Source: Saccharothrix deserti (GTDB lineage Bacteria; Actinomycetota; Actinomycetes; Mycobacteriales; Pseudonocardiaceae). Taken from it: 64,000 nt of DNA. The stretch spans positions 1-64,000 of the forward strand of contig NZ_VKAB01000024.1 in the NCBI RefSeq assembly GCF_009769385.1. Direction: 5' to 3'. Below, in pieces: positions 45,740 through 56,560 of this stretch. Below the pieces are notes generated by a model, which made no database searches, was not told the origin of the DNA, and saw nothing but the letters and a program-made list of their open reading frames with translations. Each line of letters starts with the position of its first letter. Within the stretch, counting starts at the first letter, position 1. The position numbers and the translations under genes were made by a program.

Positions 45740-45779
45740 CGCTGAATGCGCGCTGACCGGCCGCTGACCGCCCGCTGAG
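45740..45779 (-). promoter_or_regulatory. Four TCAGCG direct repeats at 11-bp spacing: predicted SARP-binding site
   Basis: On the minus strand TCAGCG occurs four times in head-to-tail order with an exact 11-bp period (plus-strand CGCTGA ending at 45745, 45756, 45767 and 45778). The array ends about 48 bp upstream of the peptide ATG, where a -35 region would lie. SARP proteins bind heptameric direct repeats of 11-bp spacing that overlap -35. A SARP gene lies at 39276-42173, just beyond this operon. Confidence 0.55.
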
Positions 45780-45796
45780 CCGCGTGCCCACGGCAG

Positions 45797-45814
45797 AGCC
45801 GCGTGCACGCGGCT
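45797..45814 (-). terminator. 18-bp perfect palindrome after UvrA-like gene
   Basis: AGCCGCGTGCACGCGGCT is a perfect palindrome 29 bp beyond the stop of the UvrA-like gene and upstream of the SARP-type repeats. It can form an 8-bp stem and may terminate transcription from the upstream gene. Confidence 0.45.
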
Positions 45815-45842
45815 TCACCACACGGTGTCCGCGGGGTTTCGG

Positions 45843-48233
<2,391 letters not shown>

Positions 48234-48357
48234 CGTGTCTCCATCTGTCGGGTGGGCCGCCTTCGCGGTCTCCGCCGGTGTCGTCGCCTGGCTCGATCCG
48301 ATCGGCTTCGAGCGTACGTCCGTGTTCTCTTCCGCTTCGGCGCGCGCGGCCGAGGCG

Positions 48358-48545
48358 TCAGACCAACCAGCGGCCGTCGTGCATGAGCTCGGGGTCCGGC
48401 ATCTCGTTCACCTCGGGCCGGGCCCGGCTGCGGCGCGGGGAGATGGCGCGGGGAGATGCGGAACCAGCGGTGCGGCGTGGCCGTCGCCAGCGCCTCGCCG
48501 TCCCGGTCGGAGTACAAGCGGTACCGGGTACGGCGGCGCGGGAGC
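48358..48545 (-). pseudogene. Unidentified frameshifted gene tail
   Basis: The minus strand reads RTRYRLYSDRDGEALATATP then HRWFRIS in one frame, and in a second frame ARPEVNEMPDPELMHDGRWLV before TGA at 48360-48358. Together they look like the end of one protein with an internal frameshift or deletion near 48440. I do not recognise the family. The rest of 48234-48570 holds nothing else I can support. Confidence 0.4.
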
Positions 48546-48570
48546 GGGGCGGCTGTGGTGGCCGGACGGC

Positions 48571-48981
48571 TCAGCGCAGCTCTTGGATGCGGATCAGGTT
48601 GCCCGCGGGATCGCGGAAGGCGCAGTCGCGAACACCGTACGGCTGCTCGGTCGGCTCCTGGACGACCTCGGCGCCGCCGGCCTGCAGCCGCTCGAAGGTG
48701 CCGTCGAGATCCTTGGTGGCCATGTTGATGGCGGCAAAGGTGCCCTTGGCCATCATCTCGACGATGGTGCGGCGCTCGTCCTCGGTGATGCCGGGGTCCG
48801 CGGCCGGCGGGTGCAGGACGATGGACGTGCCGGGCTGGTCAGGGGGGCCGACCGTGATCCAGCGCATCCCCTTGAACCCGACGTCGTTGCGGACTTCGAA
48901 ACCGAGGGTGTCGCGGTAGAAGGCCAGCGCGGCGTCCGGGTCGTTCTGCGGCAGGTAGGTCTGGTGAATGGTGAGGTCCAT
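48571..48981 (-). CDS. VOC/glyoxalase-like protein
   Basis: A 136-residue VOC-fold protein: YLPQNDPDAALAFYRDTLGF opening, VLHPPAAD, NMATKDLDGTFERLQAGGAEVVQEP and FRDPAGNLIRI ending. Metal-binding residues near the start and the Glu near the end are plausible, but enzyme activity is not certain; many such proteins act in resistance or are pseudoenzymes. ATG 48981 is preferred; GTG 48990 is also possible. It directly follows the AraC regulator gene. Confidence 0.85.
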   Translation of the reverse strand: MDLTIHQTYLPQNDPDAALAFYRDTLGFEVRNDVGFKGMRWITVGPPDQPGTSIVLHPPAADPGITEDERRTIVEMMAKGTFAAINMATKDLDGTFERLQAGGAEVVQEPTEQPYGVRDCAFRDPAGNLIRIQELR

Positions 48982-48991
48982 GGCGATCACG

Positions 48992-49435
<444 letters not shown>

Positions 49436-49554
49436 GTGCGAGATCGTGCCACACGGCGGTATGTGGAGCAGGGCGAATCCGTGCTCGACCCTGGTGAACA
49501 GCCGGTCGACGCGGTGACGGCGGATGGTGCCCTCGACGGGCAGTCGGATGTGTC

Positions 49555-50065
49555 CACGCGCCCCGATGGTGTCGGCGACGCCGGTGGTGGCGCTGGACTG
49601 GCGGACCGTTCCCTTCGGCAGGGCACCGTCGACGAGCACCACGTCGCGCCAGCCGATGAACGCGCCGTCGGCCGGGTTGATGATGATCTCGTCGAAGTCC
49701 TCACCGACCCGCACACCGAGCGCGACGCCTCCAGTCACCGTGCGTGCACCGGTCGGGGCTGCCTGCGGCGAAGTAGGAGAAGTTGCCGCACGGCGCGCGG
49801 AACTCGCCGTTGCGGGCGATCGGGTTGCCCGGGGGAGTGCCGGCGCCTCGTGGCCGGGCAGCCAGGTGGTGGGGCCGTCGTCGGTCTGGCGTTCCAACCA
49901 GTCCCGTGGCGGGTCGGCCGGGATCCACTGCTCGTTGAGCACCCCGGCGGTGTAGGCGTCGTCGGTGCCGCCGATCAGGGTGATGGCCCGGTGCCGGCTG
50001 CGGACGTAGCGGTACTGATCGGCGGAAAGCGGCTGGTCGGAGACGGTGTCGGCGCCATCGGCGCC
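49555..50065 (-). pseudogene. CU044_5270-type protein, frameshifted
   Basis: The minus strand reads DQPLSADQYRYVRSRHRAIT, then VLNEQWIPADPPRDWLERQ and LPGHEAPALPR, matching actinomycete CU044_5270-family proteins. Near 49830 the frame shifts: NPIARNGEFRAPCGNFSYF continues in another frame. Later DFDEIIINPADGAFIGWRDV and a C-terminal VADTIGARG return in the first frame. At least two lesions and an internal deletion are present. These proteins usually follow an ECF sigma-70 gene; none is here. Confidence 0.7.
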
Positions 50066-50348
50066 ACGTCGCTTCGCACACCGGTTCCTGCCCGCGACGC
50101 CCGGCGGCGTTCCCGACGTGTGCTCACCGGCACATCATCGAGCGGGTCCGCCGACGACGCCGTTGCCCACGCCGGCCGCTCGCCGTGATCGCGCCGGCGG
50201 CCTCCGAGCAGGCCGTCCACCCGGGCAGCGCAGCACGCCGCGGTCGCCTCTTGGTGACCACGTCGCCCCGTGCGTTTGGCCGACGGTCCGGCTGGGTACT
50301 ACCGCCGTGCTTCTGCCTTGAGACCACAGGGCACGGGAGGGGTGGACC

Positions 50349-50744
50349 ATGAGCACTGTCGATCTCCCTCGGGACGGGGTGGATCTCGACCTGCCCGACA
50401 CCCCTCCCACCCCCAACGAGCTGATGAGACTGGTCGCCGGCACGTTCCCCGGAACCGGCGACGACCAGCTCGTGAACATCCAGGTGGTCGCCGCGCAACT
50501 GGTCGGCAACGCCTACCGGCACGCGCTCGCGCCACGACGGCTGCGGCTGCGCCGGTTGCCCGACCGCGGCCTGGTCCGGGTCGAGGTCGACGACGGCAGC
50601 CCGAGCCTGCTGCCGGTCCTGGGGCGGCTCGACACCCCGGCGCACGGTCGCGGCCTGCTCATGGTCAACCGGCTGTCGGTCAACTGGGGACATCAACCCC
50701 GCGGCGACCGCAAGACGGTCTGGGCCGAAGTCCGACTCGCCTGA
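50349..50744 (+). CDS. RsbW-like HATPase with altered catalytic residue
   Basis: A 131-residue GHKL-fold protein of the anti-sigma kinase type: N-box VVAAQLVGNAYRHA, G1 VEVDDGSPSL and G2 HGRGLLMVNRLSVNWG. In active kinases the N-box is ELxxNAxxH, with the Glu acting as catalytic base. Here that position is Gln50, while the Mg-binding Asn54 is kept. It may bind ATP and a partner but phosphorylate poorly or not at all. It precedes a STAS gene in the same direction with 21 bp between. Confidence 0.8.
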   Translation: MSTVDLPRDGVDLDLPDTPPTPNELMRLVAGTFPGTGDDQLVNIQVVAAQLVGNAYRHALAPRRLRLRRLPDRGLVRVEVDDGSPSLLPVLGRLDTPAHGRGLLMVNRLSVNWGHQPRGDRKTVWAEVRLA

Positions 50745-50765
50745 ATAGTTCCGGCGCAGCGGGAA

Positions 50766-51185
50766 ATGGAAAGGCGAACGGTGGCACTCAACGCTGGGAC
50801 GTACGATTCGGGCACGGTTTTCTCGTGCGACTGCCAGACCCGTGACGGCACGACGATGATCACGGTGTCCGGGGAAGTCGACATCCGCGCCGCGGAGGAG
50901 ATCCAGGACCACCTGGTGTGGGACGGGGCGGGGCCGACCCGGATCCGGCTCGACCTGGGCGCCGTGACGTTCATGGCGGTCGCGGGGCTGGCCGTGCTGC
51001 TGCACGCGGCGGACCTGTGCCGCGATCGCGGCATGGACCTCACCCTGATCGCCTCACCCGAGGTCATGAAGGTCATCGACCTGGTCCACGCCACCGCCGG
51101 GCTCTCCGACCACCTGGTTCGGGCGGGCGCGGACGAATCCGAACCGACACAGCTCGCCGGGGACGAGAACGCGCACGCCCGGTAA
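50766..51185 (+). CDS. STAS antagonist lacking the phosphoacceptor Ser
   Basis: A 139-residue STAS protein: MITVSGEVDIRAAEEI and IRLDLGAVTFMAVAGLAVLLHAA. The usual FMDSSGL loop is FMAVAGL (residues 69-75), so the Asp, the first Ser and the phosphorylated Ser58 position are Ala, Val and Ala. The protein cannot be switched by the known phosphorylation. It lies directly downstream of a HATPase whose catalytic Glu is replaced, a matching loss. Start ATG 50766; GTG 50781 would remove five residues. Confidence 0.82.
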   Translation: MERRTVALNAGTYDSGTVFSCDCQTRDGTTMITVSGEVDIRAAEEIQDHLVWDGAGPTRIRLDLGAVTFMAVAGLAVLLHAADLCRDRGMDLTLIASPEVMKVIDLVHATAGLSDHLVRAGADESEPTQLAGDENAHAR

Positions 51186-51288
51186 CGCGCACGCCCGGTG
51201 ACGACGGACGGCGAACGACTTCGGTATCGCCGGCATCGCGAGCCCAAGGGCTCCGTGAATCGCCGGGCGAGCGTCATGATCTATTCTG

Positions 51289-51294
51289 TAGAAT
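51289..51294 (+). promoter_or_regulatory. Probable -10 element for leaderless gene
   Basis: TAGAAT lies six bases before the ATG at 51301. No ribosome binding site is visible between them. This spacing is typical of actinobacterial leaderless promoters, where transcription starts at the A of the start codon. ATTCT/AGAAT arms at 51283-51294 also make the spot weakly symmetrical. Confidence 0.45.
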
Positions 51295-51300
51295 GCCTCG

Positions 51301-51717
51301 ATGATGACCATCGGCCAGGCGATCGTGGACGCCATCATCGGGCACGCACGCGCCGACCACCCCCGGATCGCGTGTGGACTGGTTGCCGGTCCGGCCGGCT
51401 CCGACCGCCCGGAGAGATTCATCCCGATGGTCAACGCCGAGGACTCTTCCGTCTACTGGCAGTTCGACACCGGGCAGCAACTCGAGGTCTACCGCGCTCT
51501 GGAAGCCCGAGGCGAAGAGCCGATCATCGTGTACCGCTCGTACCCGGAATCCGAGGCGTACCCGTCGAAAATGGACGTGCGGTTCGCGGACCCGGACGTC
51601 CATCATGTCTTCGTTTCAACGCGCGACCCGGACAACATCGAAATCCGCTCGTTCCGGATCGAGGACGGGCAGGTGCACGAGGAACCCATCGCCATCGTTC
51701 CGGTGTTCGGTGTTTGA
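51301..51717 (+). CDS. JAMM/M67-like protein without metal ligands
   Basis: A 138-residue protein with the Mec/JAMM fold: ACGLVAGPAGSDRPERFIPM, FDTGQQLEVYRALEARGEEPI and HHVFVSTRDPDN. In active family members, such as the CysO-cysteine peptidase Mec, the core reads HSHxxxxAYPSxxD. Here it is YRSYPESEAYPSKMD (about 78-92): both His are Arg79 and Tyr81. The upstream Glu of the P-x-E-x-C-G motif is Ile23. Ser89 and Asp92 remain. It is probably a non-catalytic binding protein. No cysO or cysM gene is nearby. Confidence 0.8.
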   Translation: MMTIGQAIVDAIIGHARADHPRIACGLVAGPAGSDRPERFIPMVNAEDSSVYWQFDTGQQLEVYRALEARGEEPIIVYRSYPESEAYPSKMDVRFADPDVHHVFVSTRDPDNIEIRSFRIEDGQVHEEPIAIVPVFGV

Positions 51718-51799
51718 TCGCCGTCGACGCGAAGGCCGCCCGGTTTGATGTCGGTGGTCATGCCTTCCTGGGGACGGTCGGCTGCGTGTGGTGGGCGTC

Positions 51800-52020
51800 G
51801 ATGCCCAGGAGGACGTCCAGGTCGGGGTGATCTCGATCCAGTGGGGTCCGAAACCCGGGCCGAGGACTTCTCCTCCTTGAGTGTGCATTGTGGCGGTGCC
51901 CTTGACGGTGATGCCGGTGGGTGTCCAGGTGGGTTCGGTGGTCAGGTCGTCGACGACGAAAGCGACCTTGGGGTTGACGGCGATGTGCCGGGTGTAGAGG
52001 CGTTCAGCAGGCCGGGCGAC
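51800..52020 (-). pseudogene. PPOX-class F420-type oxidoreductase fragment
   Basis: The minus strand reads TRHIAVNPKVAFVVDDLTTE then TPTGITVKGTATMHTQGG and GFGPHWIEITPTW, the middle and C-terminal strands of PPOX-family F420-dependent reductases. No N-terminal FMN/F420-binding start is present, and the end is aberrant. The rest of 51718-52130 contains no other gene I can support. Confidence 0.6.
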
Positions 52021-52130
52021 CGGATGACGTCCTGCATGACGACCGTCCTGTGTGGTGTTTCGGTGGTGTGCTGTGAAGGGCCTGTCACCAGGCGGCGTTA
52101 CGTCCGGCCGTTGTGCGCGATCGTCCGGTG

Positions 52131-52662
52131 TTACCAGCGGACCGGGAGTTCGGTCAGCCCGCCGACGATCAGTCCTTCCACCCGGCGGAGGTCGTCGGCC
52201 GGAACGGCGAGGTCGAGCGAGGGGAGTTTGCGCAGCAGCACGTCGAGCACGGCCTGCAGCTCGGTGCGCGCCAGCAACTGCCCCAGGCAGGAGTGCGGTC
52301 CGGCGCCGAAGGTCAGGTGCGGGTTCGGGCTGCGGCCGAGGTCCATGTCGTCGGCGCCACCGCTGGTGCCCCTCGCCGGATTGCGGGATGGCCTCCGACC
52401 TCTCGTCGTCGAACACCGCGCCCGACTCGGTGATCCGGGCCGCGTCGTCGGCGTTCAACGCCCGGCTGAACCTCGGATCGGACAACACCTGCTTGACGTC
52501 GTCGTAACGGGTGAGCAGCAACGCCTCGTCCCCGCTGGGCAGCTTCACCCGTGCGACCGGGCACTGCTGCCGCAGCTGCGCCCACTCCTCTGGTGGCTCC
52601 AACGCCGTCCCCGGCCTGGCAAGCGGGTAGTCCAACGTCTGCGCGCCATCGCTCTCGGTCAC
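52131..52662 (-). pseudogene. Cytochrome P450 with large internal deletion
   Basis: GTG 52662 follows GGAGGAG and starts a normal bacterial P450 N-terminus (YPLARPGTALEPPEEW, RYDDVKQVLSDPRFSR). Near 52370 it jumps, out of frame, to the C-terminal heme region MDLGRSPNPHLTFGAGPHSC and RRVEGLIVGGLTELPVRW. About 230-250 residues, including the I-helix and the ExxR motif, are missing. The heme-ligand Cys is retained but no functional enzyme can be made. Confidence 0.85.
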
Positions 52663-52820
52663 GAGAGCCTCCTCCAAGGTCGACCTGCCGTTTGGAGCAG
52701 TCAACCGAAGGCGAGAATTTAAATCAACTGATTGACTTGCGCGGTCGAGTCTGTACCTCTTTCTCGGGTCCCGCCGGAGAAATAGTCCATCAGTGCAGGT
52801 CAGGGTGGATGTTCCGGCCG

Positions 52821-53765
52821 TCAGCGCTGAGTCGGCGCCGTGCCCGTCCGGTACTCGCTCGGGCTGATGCCTCGTTCCCTCTTGAACGCGGCGCTCAGTG
52901 CGAAAGCGGTGGAGAAGCCGACGCGGGGTGCCACGGCGGCGAGCGTCGCGTCGGGCTCGCGCAGCAGGTCGGCGGCCATGGTGAGGCGCCATTCCCGCAA
53001 GTAGGTCATGGGTGGTTGTCCCAACAGCGTGGTGAAGCGGCGGACCAGGTTCGCCTTGGACACGCCGGTCTTCGCGGCCAGCGCCTCCAATGTCCAGCGA
53101 TGGGCGGGGTTGGTGTGCAGGAGACGCAGTGCCGGTCCCACGACGGGGTCGGCGTGTGCCGTGTACCAGGCGGGGATCTCTGCGCCGGGACGCGTGAACC
53201 ACGCGCGCAGCGCGGTGATGAGCAGCAGGTCCAGCGTCCGGTCGAGCAGCGCCTGCTGCCCGGCCGCCTCGCGGGTGATCTCCTCGAAGACCGCCGGGCT
53301 CACCGGGCAGACACCCACCTCCGCCTTGACGACGGCCAGCGGCGGCAGTGCCGCGAGCAACGGGCGGGACATACCGCTGTCCACGGTGTACAGACCGCTC
53401 ACCAGCAGGGTGCTGTCCGGCCGGGCGGTGCCCCAACTGCCCACGCCGGACACCGTCGCAGCGGCCGTCGTCTCGCCGTCCGCCGTCGTGCAGCCCTCGG
53501 AGCGGATCACCACCGTCGGCCTGCCGGCCGGGTCGTCCGCGATCACGTACGGCGCGCCGCCGGTCAGCACCGCGACATCACCGGGGTCCAGCCGTACCGG
53601 GTCGCCGCCCTTTGCGATCACCCAGGCGGAACCGCGCAGCAGCACCGCGAGCGCCATCGGCGAGCCGTCCTCGAAGCGCAGCGCCCAGGAGCCGGAGAGG
53701 AACGACTGGTTGAAGACCGCACCACTGGTTCGCACCCCGTTCAGCAGACCCGTCAGTGGATCCAT
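52821..53765 (-). CDS. AraC regulator with cupin N-terminus
   Basis: A 314-residue AraC protein. The N-terminal half is the cupin_6-type sensor (SGAVFNQSFLSGSWALRF, HLDPGD-like RLDPGDVAVLTGG). The C-terminal half has the two helix-turn-helix units (LEALAAKTGVSKANLVRRF and LAAVAPRVGFSTAFALSAAFKRERGISPSEYR). ATG 53765 is chosen. It diverges from the NmrA-type gene; regulator-beside-reductase pairs like this are common, and the AraC protein likely controls that gene. Confidence 0.9.
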   Translation of the reverse strand: MDPLTGLLNGVRTSGAVFNQSFLSGSWALRFEDGSPMALAVLLRGSAWVIAKGGDPVRLDPGDVAVLTGGAPYVIADDPAGRPTVVIRSEGCTTADGETTAAATVSGVGSWGTARPDSTLLVSGLYTVDSGMSRPLLAALPPLAVVKAEVGVCPVSPAVFEEITREAAGQQALLDRTLDLLLITALRAWFTRPGAEIPAWYTAHADPVVGPALRLLHTNPAHRWTLEALAAKTGVSKANLVRRFTTLLGQPPMTYLREWRLTMAADLLREPDATLAAVAPRVGFSTAFALSAAFKRERGISPSEYRTGTAPTQR

Positions 53766-53846
53766 GCAGGCCACCGTAGCCGAACGCGTATGGAGACGAG
53801 TCTGCGCGCCATGGCCGGTGGCGTCGGCGACTGGTTGCCTGGACCC

Positions 53847-54941
53847 ATGCTTGACGACAAGATCCTGGTGACGGGCGCCACGGGCAAGACCGGCCGCCGA
53901 GTGGTGCGGCTGCTCGAAGAGCGGGGTGTGCCGGTTCGCGCGGTATCCCGTTCCGGCCCATCGCGCTTCGACTGGGCGGACCCCACCACGTGGGAACCGG
54001 CGCTGCGGGACGTGACGGCGGTCTACCTGGTCGTCGCCGACCTCGGCAGTCCGTGGGCGACGGAGGCCGTCACCGCGTTCACCCGGCAGGCCGCGGCGGC
54101 CGGGGTTCGACGGGCGGTGCTGCTGTCCGTACCCGGCGACGGTGGCGGCTTGGAACAGGAATCCGTACTGGCCGCGGAACGCGCGCCGGCCGAAGCGGGT
54201 CTGGAGTGGACCGTGCTGCGGCTGCGGTGGTTCTTCCAGAACTTCAGCGAGGACTTCCTGCGGGACGCGGTCATGAGCGGCGAGCTGAGGCTGCCGGCCG
54301 GGGACGGCGAGGAGGCGTTCATCGACGCCGAGGACATCGCCGAGGTGGCCGTCGCCGCCCTGCCGAAGGATCCCTGGTTCTTCCTCAAGACCGGGGCGCA
54401 TTCGGTGGTCGGCGATCAAGCCGGTGTCCACCCGCCGGCGAAGTCGCGGGAGCTCGACTGGGAGGCGGAACTCGCAGTGGTGATCGGCAGGCACGCGCGC
54501 GACGTCACCGCCGACCGTGCCGCCGAGTTCATCGCCGGATACACGATCGTCAACGATCTGTCCGCGCGCGACCTGATGCCCCGAAGCGACCGGCCACCTG
54601 TCATGACCTACGACTGGATGGGCCAGAAGTGCTTCGACGGCGCCGCGCCGATGGGACCGTGGATCACGCCGGCGGACTACGTCGAGGACTGCCACGACCT
54701 CACTGCCAAGCTGTGGGTCAACGACGTGCTGAAGCAGGATTCGAGCACCGATCAGCTGATCCACGACGTCTACGAGCAGATCGAGTGGCTCAGCCACCAG
54801 TTGACCCTGTTGCCCGGTGACGTGATCGCCACCGGCACCCCGGCCGGCGTCGGGATGCCTCGCGGCGACTACCTGACGAAGGGCGATGTCGTGAGGATCG
54901 AGATCGAGGCCTGCGGCGAGCTCACCAACGTGATCGCCTGA
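53847..54941 (+). CDS. Chimeric NmrA reductase - fumarylacetoacetate hydrolase protein
   Basis: A 364-residue open frame joins two families. Residues 1-171 are an NmrA-type NAD(P)-binding protein (ILVTGATGKTGRRVV, AVLLSVPGD, WFFQNFSED, FIDAEDIAEVAVAAL). From about residue 172 it continues as an FAH-family hydrolase: PKDPWFFLKTG, the metal-site DWEAELAVVIG, YTIVNDLSARDLM, APMGPWITP and GTPAGVGMP. Both halves are truncated at the join: NmrA lacks about 100 C-terminal residues and FAH lacks its N-terminal 60-80. An in-frame deletion or illegitimate recombination explains it. The FAH core looks complete; activity is uncertain. Confidence 0.8.
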   Translation: MLDDKILVTGATGKTGRRVVRLLEERGVPVRAVSRSGPSRFDWADPTTWEPALRDVTAVYLVVADLGSPWATEAVTAFTRQAAAAGVRRAVLLSVPGDGGGLEQESVLAAERAPAEAGLEWTVLRLRWFFQNFSEDFLRDAVMSGELRLPAGDGEEAFIDAEDIAEVAVAALPKDPWFFLKTGAHSVVGDQAGVHPPAKSRELDWEAELAVVIGRHARDVTADRAAEFIAGYTIVNDLSARDLMPRSDRPPVMTYDWMGQKCFDGAAPMGPWITPADYVEDCHDLTAKLWVNDVLKQDSSTDQLIHDVYEQIEWLSHQLTLLPGDVIATGTPAGVGMPRGDYLTKGDVVRIEIEACGELTNVIA

Positions 54942-54973
54942 GGGCGCCGCTCCCGCACCGTCCGGTCACCACG

Positions 54974-55096
54974 TCACGGGGCGATCGCGGTGAAGGACGA
55001 GTCCTGCCGGAAGAGGTCGGTGTTGGTGTGCGGGTCGACCGACAGGGAGGAGTCGCGGTGTCGGATGTAGCGACCGTGGATCTCGCCATCTGACCG
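54974..55096 (-). pseudogene. C-terminal scrap of an AbfB-type arabinose-binding domain
   Basis: The minus strand reads DGEIHGRYIRHRDSSLSVDP and ends DLFRQDSSFTAIAP before TGA at 54976-54974. This is the characteristic close of AbfB (arabinofuranosidase B) carbohydrate-binding domains. No upstream part remains. Confidence 0.6.
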
Positions 55097-55105
55097 GTTC
55101 GGCCA

Positions 55106-55864
55106 TCACCCCGGTCGCTGATCGCCCACGCCCGCCACGGCCGTGGCCGGGTACCGGTGTATGACGGCGGCGGTCGCGTTGTCGGTGCTGCCGAGCGTCC
55201 TCGCGGCGGTGACGAGGGCGCCGGCGGCCGTCCCGGTGGGTGCTTCCGCCAGGATGGTCTTGATCCGCACGAGGTCGAGCGCTTTGTGCACGCCGTCGCT
55301 GGTCAGCAGCAGTGTGCCGGGACCGGCGCCGATGCGGGCGTGTCCGATGTCGGACGGCTTCGCCGTGCGCACGGAGTCGGTCACCACGTGCTCCGCGCGG
55401 GGCGCCGGGATCACGCCGCGCGTGAGCCAGAACTGCGCGAGCGTGTGGTCGACGGTGACCTGGTGCAGTACGTGGCCGTTCCACCGGTAGGCGCGGCAGT
55501 CGCCGACCCACGCGATGTCCGCGACCTCCTCGGCACTGCCCGCGGGTGGGAGGACGGCGACGACGAGCACCGCGTCGGCCTGCTTCTGGCTGAACTGCCG
55601 CAGCAGTTCCCGCTGGGCGCACAGCAGGCCGCCGCGTGCGCCGTGGTGCACTGCGGTGGTCGCGGCGGTCGTCGCCGCCAGCCGCGCGGCGCGCGCGGCG
55701 AGGAGGTGGTCGCCCACCCCGTCCGCGACGGCGAACGCCATGCGGCCCGTCACCGGGTCGGTGTGCGTCGCGACGGCGTCGGCGTTGATGTCGCGCGGTC
55801 CCCGGTCTCCGGCCGCGTCGAACGTGGTGTGGCCGGTCAACGACAAGTGCATGGTGGTGAGCAC
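55106..55864 (-). CDS. PP2C-type Ser/Thr protein phosphatase
   Basis: A 252-residue PP2C phosphatase. It has RDINADAVATH and VADGVGDH (metal Asp residues), IAWVGDCRAYRW, TLLLTSDGVHKAL and a closing STDNATAAVI. These are the conserved metal-binding motifs, so it should be active on phosphoserine/threonine. GTG 55864 has GGAGGAAC at good spacing. It diverges from the CtpI operon. The target kinase is not in the window. Confidence 0.88.
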   Translation of the reverse strand: MLTTMHLSLTGHTTFDAAGDRGPRDINADAVATHTDPVTGRMAFAVADGVGDHLLAARAARLAATTAATTAVHHGARGGLLCAQRELLRQFSQKQADAVLVVAVLPPAGSAEEVADIAWVGDCRAYRWNGHVLHQVTVDHTLAQFWLTRGVIPAPRAEHVVTDSVRTAKPSDIGHARIGAGPGTLLLTSDGVHKALDLVRIKTILAEAPTGTAAGALVTAARTLGSTDNATAAVIHRYPATAVAGVGDQRPG

Positions 55865-56072
55865 AGCCGTTCCTCCTCGGTCGTCCGGCCGATCCCCCGA
55901 CGGACGGCCTCACCCGCTCAACGTCCGAGACCGATCACGGACTCCAAGAAAATGCTGTGAATGTGTGCGCCTGTGTGCGCAGACCGTCCACGGTGGCGCG
56001 GATCTTGTCATTCGCACGAGTGAATATTCCAGCTGGACGCCACCGGCGATTCATTCGATGTTCATCTCCGCG

Positions 56073-56078
56073 TAAAAT
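56073..56078 (+). promoter_or_regulatory. Candidate -10 of CtpI operon
   Basis: TAAAAT stands out in this GC-rich region 39 bp upstream of the start at 56117. It is a plausible -10 element for the two-gene ATPase operon; no clear -35 is visible. Confidence 0.3.
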
Positions 56079-56116
56079 CTGTACGTCCTGACTCCACACT
56101 GCCCCAGGGAGACCTG

Positions 56117-56554
56117 ATGGCGACGACAACATCACGTGCCCAGGCCCGCCCGCGCCGTGACGCGGAAAGCAAGACCGCGGAAAGCAGGACCCAGGAATCC
56201 AGGACCGGGGGCACCCGGACCGACGGCGAACGAGGGGTTGCACGAACCGCGACCGTGAACCTGCCCTTCGTGACCGCGCAGTTCCGCGCACCGGAGCTGC
56301 ACATGCCGCAGATCCACGCCCCCAGCCGCGAGGACGTCGGCGCGGTCGTCCAGACGGTGCGTTCGTTCCTGCCCGAACCGCGCACCGTCCTGTACTTCGG
56401 CGGCCTCGCCGTGATGGCCGCCCTGGAAGTGATCGAGTGGCCGGTCGCCGCGGCCATCGGCGTCGGAGCGGCCCTCGCGCCGCGCGGAGAGCAACGCGGC
56501 CGTGAGGACACTTCCGCGACGAAACGCGGGAGCACGGCGAAGCCGACCGGCTGA
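56117..56554 (+). CDS. Small protein preceding CtpI-type ATPase
   Basis: A 145-residue protein with a long polar, Arg/Thr-rich N-terminus (1-65), then a hydrophobic helix or hairpin (RTVLYFGGLAVMAALEVIEWPVAAAIGVGAALA) and a basic tail. The VIEWPVAAAIGVG segment is typical of the small proteins that precede CtpI in actinobacteria. ATG 56117; the ATPase begins 6 bp after its stop. It may be an accessory subunit. Confidence 0.75.
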   Translation: MATTTSRAQARPRRDAESKTAESRTQESRTGGTRTDGERGVARTATVNLPFVTAQFRAPELHMPQIHAPSREDVGAVVQTVRSFLPEPRTVLYFGGLAVMAALEVIEWPVAAAIGVGAALAPRGEQRGREDTSATKRGSTAKPTG

Positions 56555-56560
56555 CGACCG

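Noticed and set aside
50270-50845. 191-codon plus frame over the HATPase
   Set aside because: Out-of-frame shadow; the 50349-50744 frame carries the GHKL motifs.
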